Notes: generated by a model not told the origin, from the letters alone. A DNA stretch of 14,751 nt from an uncultured Mycoplasmatota bacterium (GCA_948470005.1 CAOKNI010000026.1:1-14751); one strand, 5' to 3'; shown: positions 1 through 7,412, counted from the first letter of the stretch. Made by a program: numbers and translations.

Positions 1-40
1 TTAAATTCTATCAAACTTTGTAGAACTTAACTATCTTTTA

Positions 41-221
41 TTATAAGAGTCTTTCAATATATACTAGTTCTTTACTTACTAGGTTTAACCCTTTATTATG
101 GAATCTTCCAGTAATTGTTGCTATTCCTAAATCAATCATTATCATCAAAAGAATATTCTAGCGTTTTACAAACATCACTATTTTGCCCTGGTTCAGCGTC
201 TTGCAATTTAATTATTTTCAA
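41..221 (-). pseudogene. Cupin-domain protein, broken N-terminal remnant
   Basis: The first frame starts at TTG 219-221 behind GGAGAG, begins MKIIKLQDAEPGQN and stops at TGA 132-134 after 29 residues. A second frame starts at ATG 137-139, overlaps that stop, and gives IDLGIATITGRF followed by LVSKELVYIE before TAA 41-43 (32 residues). Joined, the two read like the N-terminus of small cupin-fold proteins (pattern D-I-D-x-x-I-A-x-I-x-G-R, then K-E-L-V-Y). The change amounts to one extra or two missing bases near 135-140. The second frame also ends where the cupin Gly-rich turn should come, so there is at least one more lesion and the rest of the barrel is not visible. Reading TGA as Trp does not restore the frame. 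The start lies 13 nt after the preceding gene's stop, so it was probably the last gene of the valS unit. Family assignment is from remembered sequence patterns. Confidence 0.55.
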
Positions 222-234
222 TTTTATCTCTCCT

Positions 235-972
235 CTATTTCGTTCTTTTTAAAACTATTGCATCCTCATCATCCATAATTTTATATACGCCAGGAACTGA
301 TGCATCATCGACAATAACAACAGGTTTCTTATTTTCTAAATAGCCATCTATACAACTAGTATGATATGGCGTTAAATAACGTCTAGGCACTTCAATACTT
401 AAAGCTTCAGGTAGTGTCATAGGTTCGTTAAAAAATTGCGAAATTTCTAAATAATCATCTCTTGCATAATATCCTAAACTACCTTTTACTTTATATATAT
501 CACTTTGTAAACCGATATCTATTCCGTTATAATTAATATCAAGTCCAAGATTACCAAGAAAAAAAGGCATATATTTCGCAAAATCGCTATCTATGATTTC
601 TTGAAATTTTTTAGCAAAACTTCGATTATTTTGAATCCATACATTGTATAATCCAGATATTGTAAATTTACCATTTGCATTCCTTAAAACTTTTCCTGTC
701 CCATCTTTAAAACTATCTAATCTATCAAAATTAAGCTTATAAAGCTTTTCTTTTAAAAGTTTCTCTAATTTGCTACGTTTTAAAGTATAATCTAAGTAAA
801 GACTAGGATTTTCTGTAACTTTTTCCTGAAGTAGTAAAAAAGTGTAGTCCAAAACCCTTTTGTCCTCGGTTACAACATGATTTTTTAATTTTGCTAGTTC
901 ATTTTGGTAATGTTGATATTCGCTTCTCAGCCCCATTATTATTTCTTCAATGCTATAATTTACTTTTTCCAA
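235..972 (-). CDS. Unrecognised protein, 245 residues
   Basis: I do not recognise the family. The start is TTG 970-972, with AAGGAGGG seven bases upstream; no ATG fits better. The stop is TAG 235-237. Residues 1-80 are charged and probably helical (EYQHYQNELAKLKN, then SKLEKLLKEKLYKL). The middle is mixed, and the C-terminal third looks strand-rich (PVVIVDDASVPGVYKIMDD). There is no signal peptide, membrane segment, cysteine motif or nucleotide-binding loop, so it is probably cytoplasmic. It lies 15 nt after the DUF1653 gene, and its stop is just before the Shine-Dalgarno of the cupin remnant, so the three are likely co-transcribed with valS. The intact frame and strong ribosome binding site make it a real gene; the function is unknown. 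Confidence 0.75.
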   Translation of the reverse strand: MEKVNYSIEEIIMGLRSEYQHYQNELAKLKNHVVTEDKRVLDYTFLLLQEKVTENPSLYLDYTLKRSKLEKLLKEKLYKLNFDRLDSFKDGTGKVLRNANGKFTISGLYNVWIQNNRSFAKKFQEIIDSDFAKYMPFFLGNLGLDINYNGIDIGLQSDIYKVKGSLGYYARDDYLEISQFFNEPMTLPEALSIEVPRRYLTPYHTSCIDGYLENKKPVVIVDDASVPGVYKIMDDEDAIVLKRTK

Positions 973-987
973 ATACTTACCCTCCTT

Positions 988-1235
988 TTAATTTTCTAAA
1001 ACACTTTTTATTTCTTGTAATTCAAAACGATATTTTTGTGAAACTTCTGGATATTTTTCATGGTCTACTTCACTTAAGAAATTGTCTAAAGGGCGAACGC
1101 AAACTGAACCATCACCATAAAGATGGCGATAAATTACAACGGGATTATGAGTTTCGGAATCAATACCTATTTCTTCTACTAAATAATAATCACCTTTAAA
1201 ATGTTTATATATCTTTTTAACTCTACTTCTCTCAT
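988..1235 (-). pseudogene. DUF1653 protein with a one-base N-terminal frameshift
   Basis: From ATG 1233-1235 the frame reads MREV and then runs to a stop after 18 codons. One base out of phase, an uninterrupted frame reads [17 protein letters not shown], then [31 protein letters not shown] and [17 protein letters not shown], to TAA 988-990. This matches DUF1653, a small domain of about 70-80 residues typified by KHFKG, HSET, YGDG and WVRPL. The span from ATG to stop is 248 nt, one short of 83 codons, so a single base is missing between codons 4 and 6 (around 1219-1224). No ATG, GTG or TTG lies in the body frame near its beginning. The ATG is 3 nt after the valS stop. It could be a recent loss, a sequencing or assembly error, or a recoded gene; the well-preserved body argues against old decay. 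DUF1653 function is not established. Confidence 0.75.
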
Positions 1236-1238
1236 TTT

Positions 1239-3758
1239 TTATTCTTTCAATTTTAATAGCTTTTCTTCTTCTAAAGCTAGTTTTTCTTTTTCTGATTCTA
1301 CTAAAGAAGTTGGAGCTTTACTGACAAAGTTTTCGTTATTAAGTAAATTTTTTCTTTTGGCAATTGAGGCTTCTAATTCTATAATTTCTTTTTCTAAAGC
1401 TTTTTTGTCCTCTTCTGTTAAAGCTTTTTCATAATAAATAGTAATATCATATTTTTTATAAGCAACATTATAAGCATTTATATTTAATGGTTCAGTTGTT
1501 ATATTATTTATTTTAAGCATTTTCTTAATAAGTTCATAATCTTCATTATTATTAAATTTAATAATAGCACTTTTATCCATATGATTTTCTTGATATGTTT
1601 TACGATAAATCTTAATAAATTCAATTATATCAGCAATATCTTGTTCCTCTAATTTATAATCAAATTCTTTCTTGTATTTTGGATAATCACTAATCATAAT
1701 ATTTTCACTTACATTAGGCAATTTAGCATAAATTTCATCGGTAACATATGGCATAAATGGATGAAGTATTTTTAAAATTCCCATTAATACTGTTTTTAAA
1801 ACTGTTTTGGTCGTACTATTTTCTAAATTAAATTTAGCAAATTCAATATAATTGTCGCAAAAATCATTATAAATAAAATTGTAAATTTCTGTACCAGCAT
1901 TATTTAATTCAAATTTATCCATGTATTTAGTGACATTTTTAACAGTTGTATTATATTTACTTAAAATCCATTTATCGGTAATAGTTAAATTATTTAAAGA
2001 TTCTTCTTTTAAATCTTCGATATTCATTAATACGAAACGCGAAGCATTCCAAAGCTTATTAATAAAGTTCCAATTTGATTTTAAAGCATCTTCATCAAAT
2101 TTTAAATCCATACCATTTGATACGGCGGTTGTTAAATAAAATCTTAAAGCATCTGCACCATATTTTTCGGCCATATCCATAGGATCTATGCCATTACCAA
2201 GACTTTTAGACATTTTACGGCCTTCTTTATCTCTAATAAGGCCATGGATAAGACAATATTCAAATGGTCTTTCACTCATAAATTCTAGGCCTTGAAAAGT
2301 CATTCGATTTACCCAAAACGGAATAATATCATAACCAGTTACTAACACATTATTAGGATAATATGTTTTTAAATCTAATGTATTATCTGGCCAACCTAGA
2401 GTAGAAAATGGCCATAAAGCACTACTAAACCAAGTATCTAGGACATCTTCATCTTGAACCCAACCATCACCTTCTGGAGCATCAACACCAACATAAATTT
2501 CGTTATCTTTATACCAAGCCGGAATTCTATGTCCCCACCAAAGCTGCCTTGATATACACCAATCATAAGTGATTTCCATCCAATGATTCATTATTTTTTC
2601 AAAGCGAGCAGGAACAAAATTAACTTTATTTTTTTTGTTTTTTTGATTCTCTAATACTCTATCAGCTAAAGGACGCATTTTAACAAACCACTGTTTAGAT
2701 ATAATTGGTTCAATTAAAGCTCCACTTCGCTCACTAAAAGGTGCATTATGGGTAATACTTTCAACACTTAAAAGAAGTCCTTGCTCCTTTAAATCACTTA
2801 TTAATTTTTCACGGCAAATAAATCTATCTAACCCTTCATAAATTCCGGCTTCTTTAGTCATAGTACCATTTAGTCCGATACACTCTATGGCTTCTAAATT
2901 ATGACGTAAACCTACTTCATAATCATTAGGGTCATGATAAGGAGTTATTTTTACACAGCCTGTTCCCTTTTCCATATTTGCGTGCTCATCACCAATTATT
3001 GGAATTAAACGATTAACAATTGGTAAAATAACATTCTTGCCAATTAATTTGTTATAACGATCATCATGAGGATTAACTGCGACGGCAGTATCACCAAAAA
3101 GGGTTTCTGGACGAGTAGTTGCAACATCTAAATATTCATCACTATTTTCGATTTTGTATTTTAAATGATAAAAAGCTCCCGGAACATCTTTATAAATAAC
3201 CTCTTCATTTGATAACGCTGTCATAGCTACGGGGTCCCAGTTAATCATACGCTTACCTTGATATATTAATCCTTTATTATAAAGGTTAACAAATACTTTA
3301 CGTACAGCGATTGATAACCCTTCATCTAATGTAAACCGTTCTTTTGAATAAGCAAGTGAAAGTCCTAAAGTAGCCCATTGATTATGTATATTTTCGGCGT
3401 ATTCATCTTTCCAAGACCAAGCATGTTTAAGCCATTCTTCTCGAGATAAACTTCGAGGATTAATACCATTTTCACTTAATCTTTTATCTACTTTAGCTTG
3501 CGTTGCAATTCCTGCATGGTCCATACCAGGAAGCCATAATGTATTATATCCTTGCATTCTTTTATATCTAATTAAGACATCTTGAATTGAAGTATCCCAT
3601 GCATGGCCAATATGTAATTTTCCTGTTACATTTGGTGGTGGTATTACAATACAAAATGCCTCTTTAGCTTCAGTATTGGGTTCAAAGTAGCCATTTTTTT
3701 TCCAATTATCATATTTGTCTTTTTCAACGCTTAAATGGTCATATTTCTTATCTAACAT
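1239..3758 (-). CDS. valS: Valine--tRNA ligase
   Basis: Cytoplasmic class Ia aminoacyl-tRNA synthetase that charges tRNA-Val with valine using ATP and edits mischarged threonine. At 839 residues it is slightly shorter than the usual ~880. The HIGH motif is at residues 49-52 (GKLHIGH, preceded by PPPNVTG). The CP1 editing domain spans about 190-345, with [13 protein letters not shown] at 214-226 and [19 protein letters not shown] at 265-283. The [17 protein letters not shown] block is at 400-416 and KMSKS is at 515-519 ([14 protein letters not shown]). An anticodon-binding helical domain follows, and the tail (about 775-839) is Glu/Lys-rich, as in the ValRS C-terminal coiled coil. The start is ATG behind AAGGAGAG. 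The upstream T-box leader supports the valine assignment and implies induction by uncharged tRNA-Val. Confidence 0.98.
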   Translation of the reverse strand: MLDKKYDHLSVEKDKYDNWKKNGYFEPNTEAKEAFCIVIPPPNVTGKLHIGHAWDTSIQDVLIRYKRMQGYNTLWLPGMDHAGIATQAKVDKRLSENGINPRSLSREEWLKHAWSWKDEYAENIHNQWATLGLSLAYSKERFTLDEGLSIAVRKVFVNLYNKGLIYQGKRMINWDPVAMTALSNEEVIYKDVPGAFYHLKYKIENSDEYLDVATTRPETLFGDTAVAVNPHDDRYNKLIGKNVILPIVNRLIPIIGDEHANMEKGTGCVKITPYHDPNDYEVGLRHNLEAIECIGLNGTMTKEAGIYEGLDRFICREKLISDLKEQGLLLSVESITHNAPFSERSGALIEPIISKQWFVKMRPLADRVLENQKNKKNKVNFVPARFEKIMNHWMEITYDWCISRQLWWGHRIPAWYKDNEIYVGVDAPEGDGWVQDEDVLDTWFSSALWPFSTLGWPDNTLDLKTYYPNNVLVTGYDIIPFWVNRMTFQGLEFMSERPFEYCLIHGLIRDKEGRKMSKSLGNGIDPMDMAEKYGADALRFYLTTAVSNGMDLKFDEDALKSNWNFINKLWNASRFVLMNIEDLKEESLNNLTITDKWILSKYNTTVKNVTKYMDKFELNNAGTEIYNFIYNDFCDNYIEFAKFNLENSTTKTVLKTVLMGILKILHPFMPYVTDEIYAKLPNVSENIMISDYPKYKKEFDYKLEEQDIADIIEFIKIYRKTYQENHMDKSAIIKFNNNEDYELIKKMLKINNITTEPLNINAYNVAYKKYDITIYYEKALTEEDKKALEKEIIELEASIAKRKNLLNNENFVSKAPTSLVESEKEKLALEEEKLLKLKE

Positions 3759-3773
3759 ATTTTTCTCTCCTTC

Positions 3774-3979
3774 TTAAAAATAAAAAAAGGTAATACCAAA
3801 GGGCGAGTTATTCCCGCGGTACCACCTTTTATTTAACTTGATTTTTTAACGCTAAATTTTAGCGGAGCATAATGCTCAACTCCCAAGCTACCTTCAAAAT
3901 ATCTTCTTACTCATTTACACCTAACATGAGCTCTCTATAAAGAATAATACTTTTACTCCTCTTGTTCTTCGTTTTTAAT
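3774..3979 (-). promoter_or_regulatory. T-box leader controlling valS
   Basis: About 200 nt of untranslated leader runs from the predicted start near 3979 to valS. It contains the T-box core AAAGGTGGTACCGCGG (3814-3829), the most diagnostic signature of tRNA-sensing leaders. A stem I region (about 3880-3970) has AGAGAGC and GGTG-type elements. Short hairpins follow: GAGCA/TGCTC at about 3864-3876 and CGCTAA/TTAGCG at about 3850-3865. A valine codon GTA in GAAGGTAGC (3889-3891) is my best candidate specifier, though stem I was folded only by eye. Uncharged tRNA-Val should stabilise the antiterminator and allow valS transcription. Confidence 0.93.
3782..3829 (-). terminator. Intrinsic terminator of the valS T-box
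   Basis: AAAGGTGGTACC pairs with GGTATTACCTTT (with G-U pairs), and GCGGG pairs with CTCGC inside. A run of seven U follows. The 5' arm is the T-box itself, so terminator and antiterminator are mutually exclusive. Confidence 0.88.
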
Positions 3980-3985
3980 AAATTT

Positions 3986-4014
3986 ATTTTAACAAATTAT
4001 AGTTAACTTGACAA
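3986..4014 (-). promoter_or_regulatory. Sigma-A type promoter of valS
   Basis: The -35 TTGTCA (4009-4014) and -10 TAAAAT (3986-3991) are separated by 17 nt. The -35 begins four bases after the stop codon of the upstream same-strand gene, so there is no room for a separate terminator between them. Confidence 0.8.
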
Positions 4015-4017
4015 GTA

Positions 4018-6252
4018 CTATTCTGTTGGTTCAGCAACATTTGGCTCATCAGTATTTGGATTATCGGGATTTACAGGGTCAGTTACAACTGGTGTTTCAG
4101 GTTTTTCTCCTGGGCGATATCCTTCACTATCAATATTTATAGTTTCGTTAGTATTTTTAACTATGACTTTGAAACCTTCTCCCATTTTAATAACTTCGTA
4201 ATTATCTTTGTAATTATCACCTAAAGGTATTGGGGTTTTTAATTTGAAATTGTTATCATTATATTTAAATATTTCTAAAGCTTTATCTTTATTAATAGCA
4301 AGATAATAAGAATCTTTTAAAACAATATCTAAGTAATTTACAGGAGCTATTTCGGAATTTTCATCCATTATACCATATTTATCATTATTTTTAACTTTAA
4401 ACATTTTACCAAGATAATCAACTATCTTATATTGGTAGCGACCACTTTGGGCAACACCCGTTTTATCAAGTAATACGTAAGTGCCACCATTTTCTTGGAC
4501 TAAGAAATAATCTCGTAATTTTTCAACACTATCATATTCAAATGGAATTATACCACTAACTTTATCGTCAGATATATTTATAACACCAAATTTATGATTT
4601 GATTTATTTTGAGCCATGATATAAGTATTTTTAGCAATCTTAAACGATACTTTATTTCCACCCTCATAAACTCCAGCATCAACACTAGCATATTTACTTA
4701 AAGTCCGACTATTTTTTAAATCATATAAAATGATGGTTGGGTTTTCTTTATCAATATTGTCATAAATAAAAGCATATCTTTCATTAAATATTGGTAGTAA
4801 GCCAAGATTAGTACTATTATCTTTTTCTATTTCATTTACACTATAAAATGATTCACTAGCTAGACCACAATTACTTAAACTAGTAGTTTTTTTGTCAATA
4901 ACATTTTTATTAGAACATGTATAAGTGCCTATTAGTTTGGTTTTAGCATCATCACTATAAAAATATAATTTATCACCATAATAACTAATAAATTCCATAT
5001 TAGCATTTAATTTACCTTCATAAGTGTCAATAGTCGCAGTTTTCGCAGTATTACGACGAACATAATTAATATGCATAAGATTTTTTTCAAATTCTATTTC
5101 AAAGGCTCTTTTAGTTTCAGTTAAAACTTTGTCAGAATTATAAACATTTAAAGCATTATAATCTAAACTTTCAATCTCAATACCATCAGCATTGTATAAA
5201 TTATCTTCATAATCACGGACAAATAATTTTTTATCTTTAATTAAAATTACATAATCATCTAAAAGACTAGCATAATCAGACGAATCTTTTATTATTTTCT
5301 CGCCTTTATAATTATAAACATTATAAGTATCATCCATGGTAACAATATATTTATTGTTATAACTTTTAATTTCCGCGTTCAAACCCTTACTTTCTAGTTT
5401 ACCATCTAAATTGTAAATAAAGTATCTTTTATTAGTTTTACCAACTACCTTAGAGTCTTTATTAAGACGTCCTAAATAGTCAAATGTAAACTCTAATTTT
5501 TCTTTAATTCCATCTTTAGTTATTTCAACAGCTCCATATTTATTATTGCTATTTTTTAAAATAACAAAGTTAGAGTCAGCAAAACCTTTAACTAATAAAT
5601 ATTTACCTTCTTCTTTTTTATCTTTTATATTATATAAAGTTATTAAACCATCTTCTTCTTTGGAATTATCGTATATAAAAGCATAATTATCACCATATAT
5701 GTCACTAGGACGTGGAATAACAGTTCCATCTTCATAAACATTTTTAGGAACATCAAATTTATCTTCATCATTATAATTTATGACATAACATAATTTCTCA
5801 TCTTTATTTTGACATTCATAAGTACCAATTTCTTGCTCTATCTTATCTAAAAGAGTTAAAGTACCATTTTTATAGACGTAATTTTCTTTTTCAACAATTA
5901 CTGTTGGTTCCTCAGTTTTAGGTGGTTCTTCTTGTGGTTTATTATCAGGTTTTAATAAGAGGTAAGCAACCGCGGCGACTAGTAAAATGCCAATTATCAC
6001 AATTACCACAATAATGGTAGTTTTTTTCTTGGGCGATAAATTACGCCATTTATCACCTAAACTTTTTTTGGATTTTTTATTCTTATTTTTTGCTTCCCTG
6101 CTTGTTGGTTCTTCTTTTTCTATATTAGAACTCGCATCCTCAGGCGATACATTAATTTTATTTGCCCCTTCCATTTCAATATTTTCAATAGGACTAGGTA
6201 CATCAACAATATCAAATAAATCTTTTGTAGGTTCTAAATCATCATATTTCAC
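4018..6252 (-). CDS. Membrane-anchored protein with a WG-repeat-like extracellular region
   Basis: Two in-frame GTG starts exist. The Shine-Dalgarno AAGGAAG (6261-6267) overlaps the upstream one (6259-6261) and sits 8 nt from the second (6250-6252), so I chose the second (744 residues). Residue numbers here count from the upstream GTG. Residues 1-80 are an acidic then strongly basic cytoplasmic segment, and 81-103 form one membrane helix (TTIIVVIVIIGILLVAAVAY). A Pro/Glu linker (104-125) and a large outside region follow, ending in a Pro/Asn/Asp-rich tail (713-747). The outside region is strand-rich with WG-repeat-like units (KYGAVEI, KFGVINI, KYGIMDE). Two halves repeat: IGTYECQNK 145 / IGTYTCSNK 444, DNYAFIYDN 191 / ERYAFIYDN 494, KYGAVEI 241 / KFGVINI 557. 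Cys150, 158, 449 and 465 could form disulfides. Topology is probably N-in. The role is unknown; a surface or envelope function is an inference. Confidence 0.85.
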   Translation of the reverse strand: MKYDDLEPTKDLFDIVDVPSPIENIEMEGANKINVSPEDASSNIEKEEPTSREAKNKNKKSKKSLGDKWRNLSPKKKTTIIVVIVIIGILLVAAVAYLLLKPDNKPQEEPPKTEEPTVIVEKENYVYKNGTLTLLDKIEQEIGTYECQNKDEKLCYVINYNDEDKFDVPKNVYEDGTVIPRPSDIYGDNYAFIYDNSKEEDGLITLYNIKDKKEEGKYLLVKGFADSNFVILKNSNNKYGAVEITKDGIKEKLEFTFDYLGRLNKDSKVVGKTNKRYFIYNLDGKLESKGLNAEIKSYNNKYIVTMDDTYNVYNYKGEKIIKDSSDYASLLDDYVILIKDKKLFVRDYEDNLYNADGIEIESLDYNALNVYNSDKVLTETKRAFEIEFEKNLMHINYVRRNTAKTATIDTYEGKLNANMEFISYYGDKLYFYSDDAKTKLIGTYTCSNKNVIDKKTTSLSNCGLASESFYSVNEIEKDNSTNLGLLPIFNERYAFIYDNIDKENPTIILYDLKNSRTLSKYASVDAGVYEGGNKVSFKIAKNTYIMAQNKSNHKFGVINISDDKVSGIIPFEYDSVEKLRDYFLVQENGGTYVLLDKTGVAQSGRYQYKIVDYLGKMFKVKNNDKYGIMDENSEIAPVNYLDIVLKDSYYLAINKDKALEIFKYNDNNFKLKTPIPLGDNYKDNYEVIKMGEGFKVIVKNTNETINIDSEGYRPGEKPETPVVTDPVNPDNPNTDEPNVAEPTE

Positions 6253-6279
6253 TTTATACACTTCCTTTATGATAACAAA

Positions 6280-6288
6280 AGTATACCA
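6280..6288 (-). promoter_or_regulatory. Extended -10 promoter of the WG-repeat-like gene
   Basis: TGG immediately precedes TATACT (6280-6285), an extended -10 pattern. No good -35 is present at 16-18 nt. It lies between the rpmF terminator and the start codon, giving a leader of about 20 nt. Confidence 0.55.
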
Positions 6289-6318
6289 TAAAATAGATAA
6301 TTAATCTAGATGGCAATT

Positions 6319-6340
6319 AAAAAAGTTAGACTTGCTAACT
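6319..6340 (-). terminator. Terminator of the yceD-rpmF unit
   Basis: AGTTAG (6335-6340) pairs with CTAACT (6324-6329) around the loop CAAGT, followed by a run of U. The hairpin begins inside the rpmF stop codon, so transcription ends immediately after rpmF. Confidence 0.75.
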
Positions 6341-6524
6341 ATTCTTCTTCTGTAACTTTGATTACTTCTTCATTTTTATAGTAACCACACTTAGTACATG
6401 CACGATGAGGTCTTAATGCTACACCACATTTTGGACATTGTGTTAATGCTCCAACCTCTTTTTTTAAGTGAGTACGACGCATTCTTTTTTTAGTCTTACT
6501 TGTTCTTCTAAAAGGAACTGCCAT
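6339..6524 (-). CDS. rpmF: 50S ribosomal protein L32 (bL32)
   Basis: Structural protein of the large ribosomal subunit, 61 residues, a normal bL32 length. It starts [19 protein letters not shown], the conserved basic N-terminus. A zinc ribbon follows: CPKCG (residues 30-34) and CTKCGYY (residues 44-50), with the conserved PHR between them. An in-frame ATG seven codons upstream overlaps the preceding gene and lacks a ribosome binding site. The ATG at 6522-6524 has GGAG seven bases upstream and matches the family start. The gene begins 4 nt after the DUF177 gene, the classic yceD-rpmF pairing. All four zinc-ligand cysteines are kept, so this is the C+ (zinc-binding) form. Confidence 0.97.
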   Translation of the reverse strand: MAVPFRRTSKTKKRMRRTHLKKEVGALTQCPKCGVALRPHRACTKCGYYKNEEVIKVTEEE

Positions 6525-6528
6525 TTTT

Positions 6529-7017
6529 TCACTCCTCTCTTTCACTCAAGAGCTCTTGCAATTTAGCGAGTCTTGGGTCAATATTATCATTTTTATTTTC
6601 TTTTTCGCCAAAAGACCAACCATCACCAGATAAAGTAATTTTATCAGATTTGGTCAGACGCATGGGAACTTCCAGTACAATATTTTCCCACAAAATCTTC
6701 TTAATATCAAGTATATTTTGCTCTTTTTCGTAATATTCCTCTAAATATTTGTCATTTAAATCATATTCTTCACTAATATTTATATCTATGGGATAACTAA
6801 GAGGCTCTAAGGTGATACTATCTTTTAAAGTCATTTCCCCTTTTATATTTAAGTTTATTTCTAAGTTATCACTAGCATTATAAAAAACTTCTCCTATTAC
6901 ATGAATACTACTTAAATCAATTATTTCTTTACTAGGATACTCTTTTAAATCAAAAGAAACTTCTTCGTCTAAATTTATTTTCTCATTATTATTTAATTTA
7001 GTTAAATCTAATTCCAT
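6529..7017 (-). CDS. DUF177 / YceD (YlbN) family protein
   Basis: Family usually encoded directly before rpmF; plant and bacterial relatives are linked to 23S rRNA accumulation or large-subunit assembly. The start is uncertain: GTG codons at 7030-7032 and 7027-7029 and an ATG at 7021-7023 are in frame. The predicted transcription start near 7030 falls on them, so I chose ATG 7015-7017, giving MELDLTKLN and 162 residues, normal for the family. The N-terminal half is strand-rich ([19 protein letters not shown] and so on). The region around DGWSFGEKE and the C-terminal [11 protein letters not shown] (about ten residues from the end) are characteristic. The usual Cys pair in the central region (C-x2-C in many members) is absent. 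It stops at TGA 6529-6531, four bases before rpmF, and is probably translationally coupled. Confidence 0.88.
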   Translation of the reverse strand: MELDLTKLNNNEKINLDEEVSFDLKEYPSKEIIDLSSIHVIGEVFYNASDNLEINLNIKGEMTLKDSITLEPLSYPIDINISEEYDLNDKYLEEYYEKEQNILDIKKILWENIVLEVPMRLTKSDKITLSGDGWSFGEKENKNDNIDPRLAKLQELLSEREE

Positions 7018-7036
7018 AAGCATTATCACCACTCAT

Positions 7037-7045
7037 ATTATAACA
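7037..7045 (-). promoter_or_regulatory. Extended -10 promoter of yceD-rpmF
   Basis: TGT directly precedes a perfect TATAAT (7037-7042). No convincing -35 lies at 16-18 nt. Transcription should start near 7030, leaving a leader of only about 13 nt containing GGTGAT. This decides the choice of translation start. Confidence 0.65.
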
Positions 7046-7117
7046 TTACTTATTTAAAATAGCTATTACTTTCCAAAATAGTAGAATAATTTTAAGTCAA
7101 TAATTATCAAAAATATC

Positions 7118-7146
7118 TTTACATAAACACAAAAATATATTATCAT
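7118..7146 (+). promoter_or_regulatory. Promoter of the plus-strand antitoxin-like RNA
   Basis: The -35 TTTACA (7118-7123) and -10 TATCAT (7141-7146) each match consensus at five of six positions, with a 17-nt spacer. Predicted start is near 7153, just before the 5' nonamer GCGAGATGC. Confidence 0.65.
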
Positions 7147-7152
7147 TAATTT

Positions 7153-7223
7153 AAGCGAGATGCTTATACAAAGCACTTGCCAAATGATTGACATGTGCCA
7201 TCCCTTATGGGTTGGCATTTTTT
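7153..7223 (+). ncRNA. Predicted ~70-nt antitoxin RNA (type I TA, par RNA II-like)
   Basis: A short untranslated RNA is implied by a good promoter (7118-7146) and a strong intrinsic terminator (7196-7223) 50 nt downstream, with no plausible reading frame between. It carries AGCACTTGC (7172-7180), repeated in the same orientation at 7362-7370 within the 5' leader of the opposite-strand toxin mRNA, so the two RNAs can pair over nine bases there. They overlap completely at the terminator hairpin if the mRNA reaches it. This is the arrangement of RNA II in the pAD1 par locus, including the approximate size. It rests on promoter, terminator and repeat geometry seen in the sequence; expression and pairing are inferred. 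Confidence 0.6.
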
Positions 7224-7229
7224 CATGTC
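7190..7229. terminator. Terminator between convergent toxin mRNA and antitoxin RNA
   Basis: On the plus strand, TGCCATCCC (7196-7204) pairs with GGGTTGGCA (7209-7217) with one mismatch around the loop TTAT, followed by six T (7218-7223). This is a strong plus-strand terminator. Outer arms GACATG (7190-7195) and CATGTC (7224-7229) extend the pairing past the T run, making a composite inverted repeat. Seen from the minus strand there is no U tract, so termination of the toxin mRNA here is less certain. Confidence 0.8.
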
Positions 7230-7250
7230 CGACGTCACTACCCCCCTGAT

Positions 7251-7322
7251 TTATCTAAAGATAATTAATAGGACAATTATCACGATTAATGAAGCGATTA
7301 GAAAATCTTTCTTCTCCACCAT
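7251..7322 (-). CDS. Small hydrophobic peptide, putative type I toxin (23 residues)
   Basis: The start is ATG 7320-7322, preceded by GGAGGTGG, a near-perfect Shine-Dalgarno at five to six bases. The peptide opens MVEKKDFLIAS, continues with an uninterrupted Ile/Leu/Val stretch forming one membrane helix, and ends IIFR. Size, charge pattern and hydrophobicity fit type I toxins that insert in the inner membrane. It lacks the Pro and charged tail of Fst and is closer in look to Ibs-type peptides, so I cannot name a family. The frame stays open upstream to 7502, but that extension crosses a terminator and the mRNA promoter and is probably not translated. The mRNA is predicted to start near 7377, about 55 nt upstream. 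The 5' leader can fold (GGCGA with TTGCC; AAG/TGG with CCACTT). It could instead be a different small membrane peptide. Confidence 0.6.
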   Translation of the reverse strand: MVEKKDFLIASLIVIIVLLIIFR

Positions 7323-7383
7323 GACCACCTCCATATATGTAATATAAAAGTGGCAAATACCAGCACTTGCATCTCGCCCACTA

Positions 7384-7412
7384 AATATAACAAGTAAACT
7401 TTCAAAAAGTAA
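7384..7412 (-). promoter_or_regulatory. Promoter of the toxin mRNA
   Basis: TGT precedes TATATT (7384-7389), an extended -10. A weak -35 TTACTT (7407-7412) lies 17 nt upstream. The predicted start near 7377 coincides with the first base of GCGAGATGC on the minus strand. Confidence 0.55.

Larger units (their letters stand above)
7155..7377. repeat. Paired short repeats of the TA locus
   Basis: A direct repeat AGCACTTGC occurs at 7172-7180 and 7362-7370. An inverted repeat has GCGAGATGC on the plus strand at 7155-7163 and on the minus strand at 7369-7377. The direct repeat gives nine-base complementarity between the convergent RNAs. The inverted repeat gives both RNAs nearly the same 5' end. 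Confidence 0.75.

Noticed and set aside
41..1235. Alternative genetic code (TGA as Trp) to explain the broken cupin and DUF1653 genes
   Set aside because: Reading through TGA at 132-134 gives no cupin-like sequence, the DUF1653 break is a one-base shift, and DUF177 ends at a TGA in the expected place before rpmF.
7160..7250. Possible small plus-strand frame starting ATG 7160-7162 in the predicted antitoxin RNA
   Set aside because: No ribosome binding site, and the terminator at 7196-7223 interrupts it.
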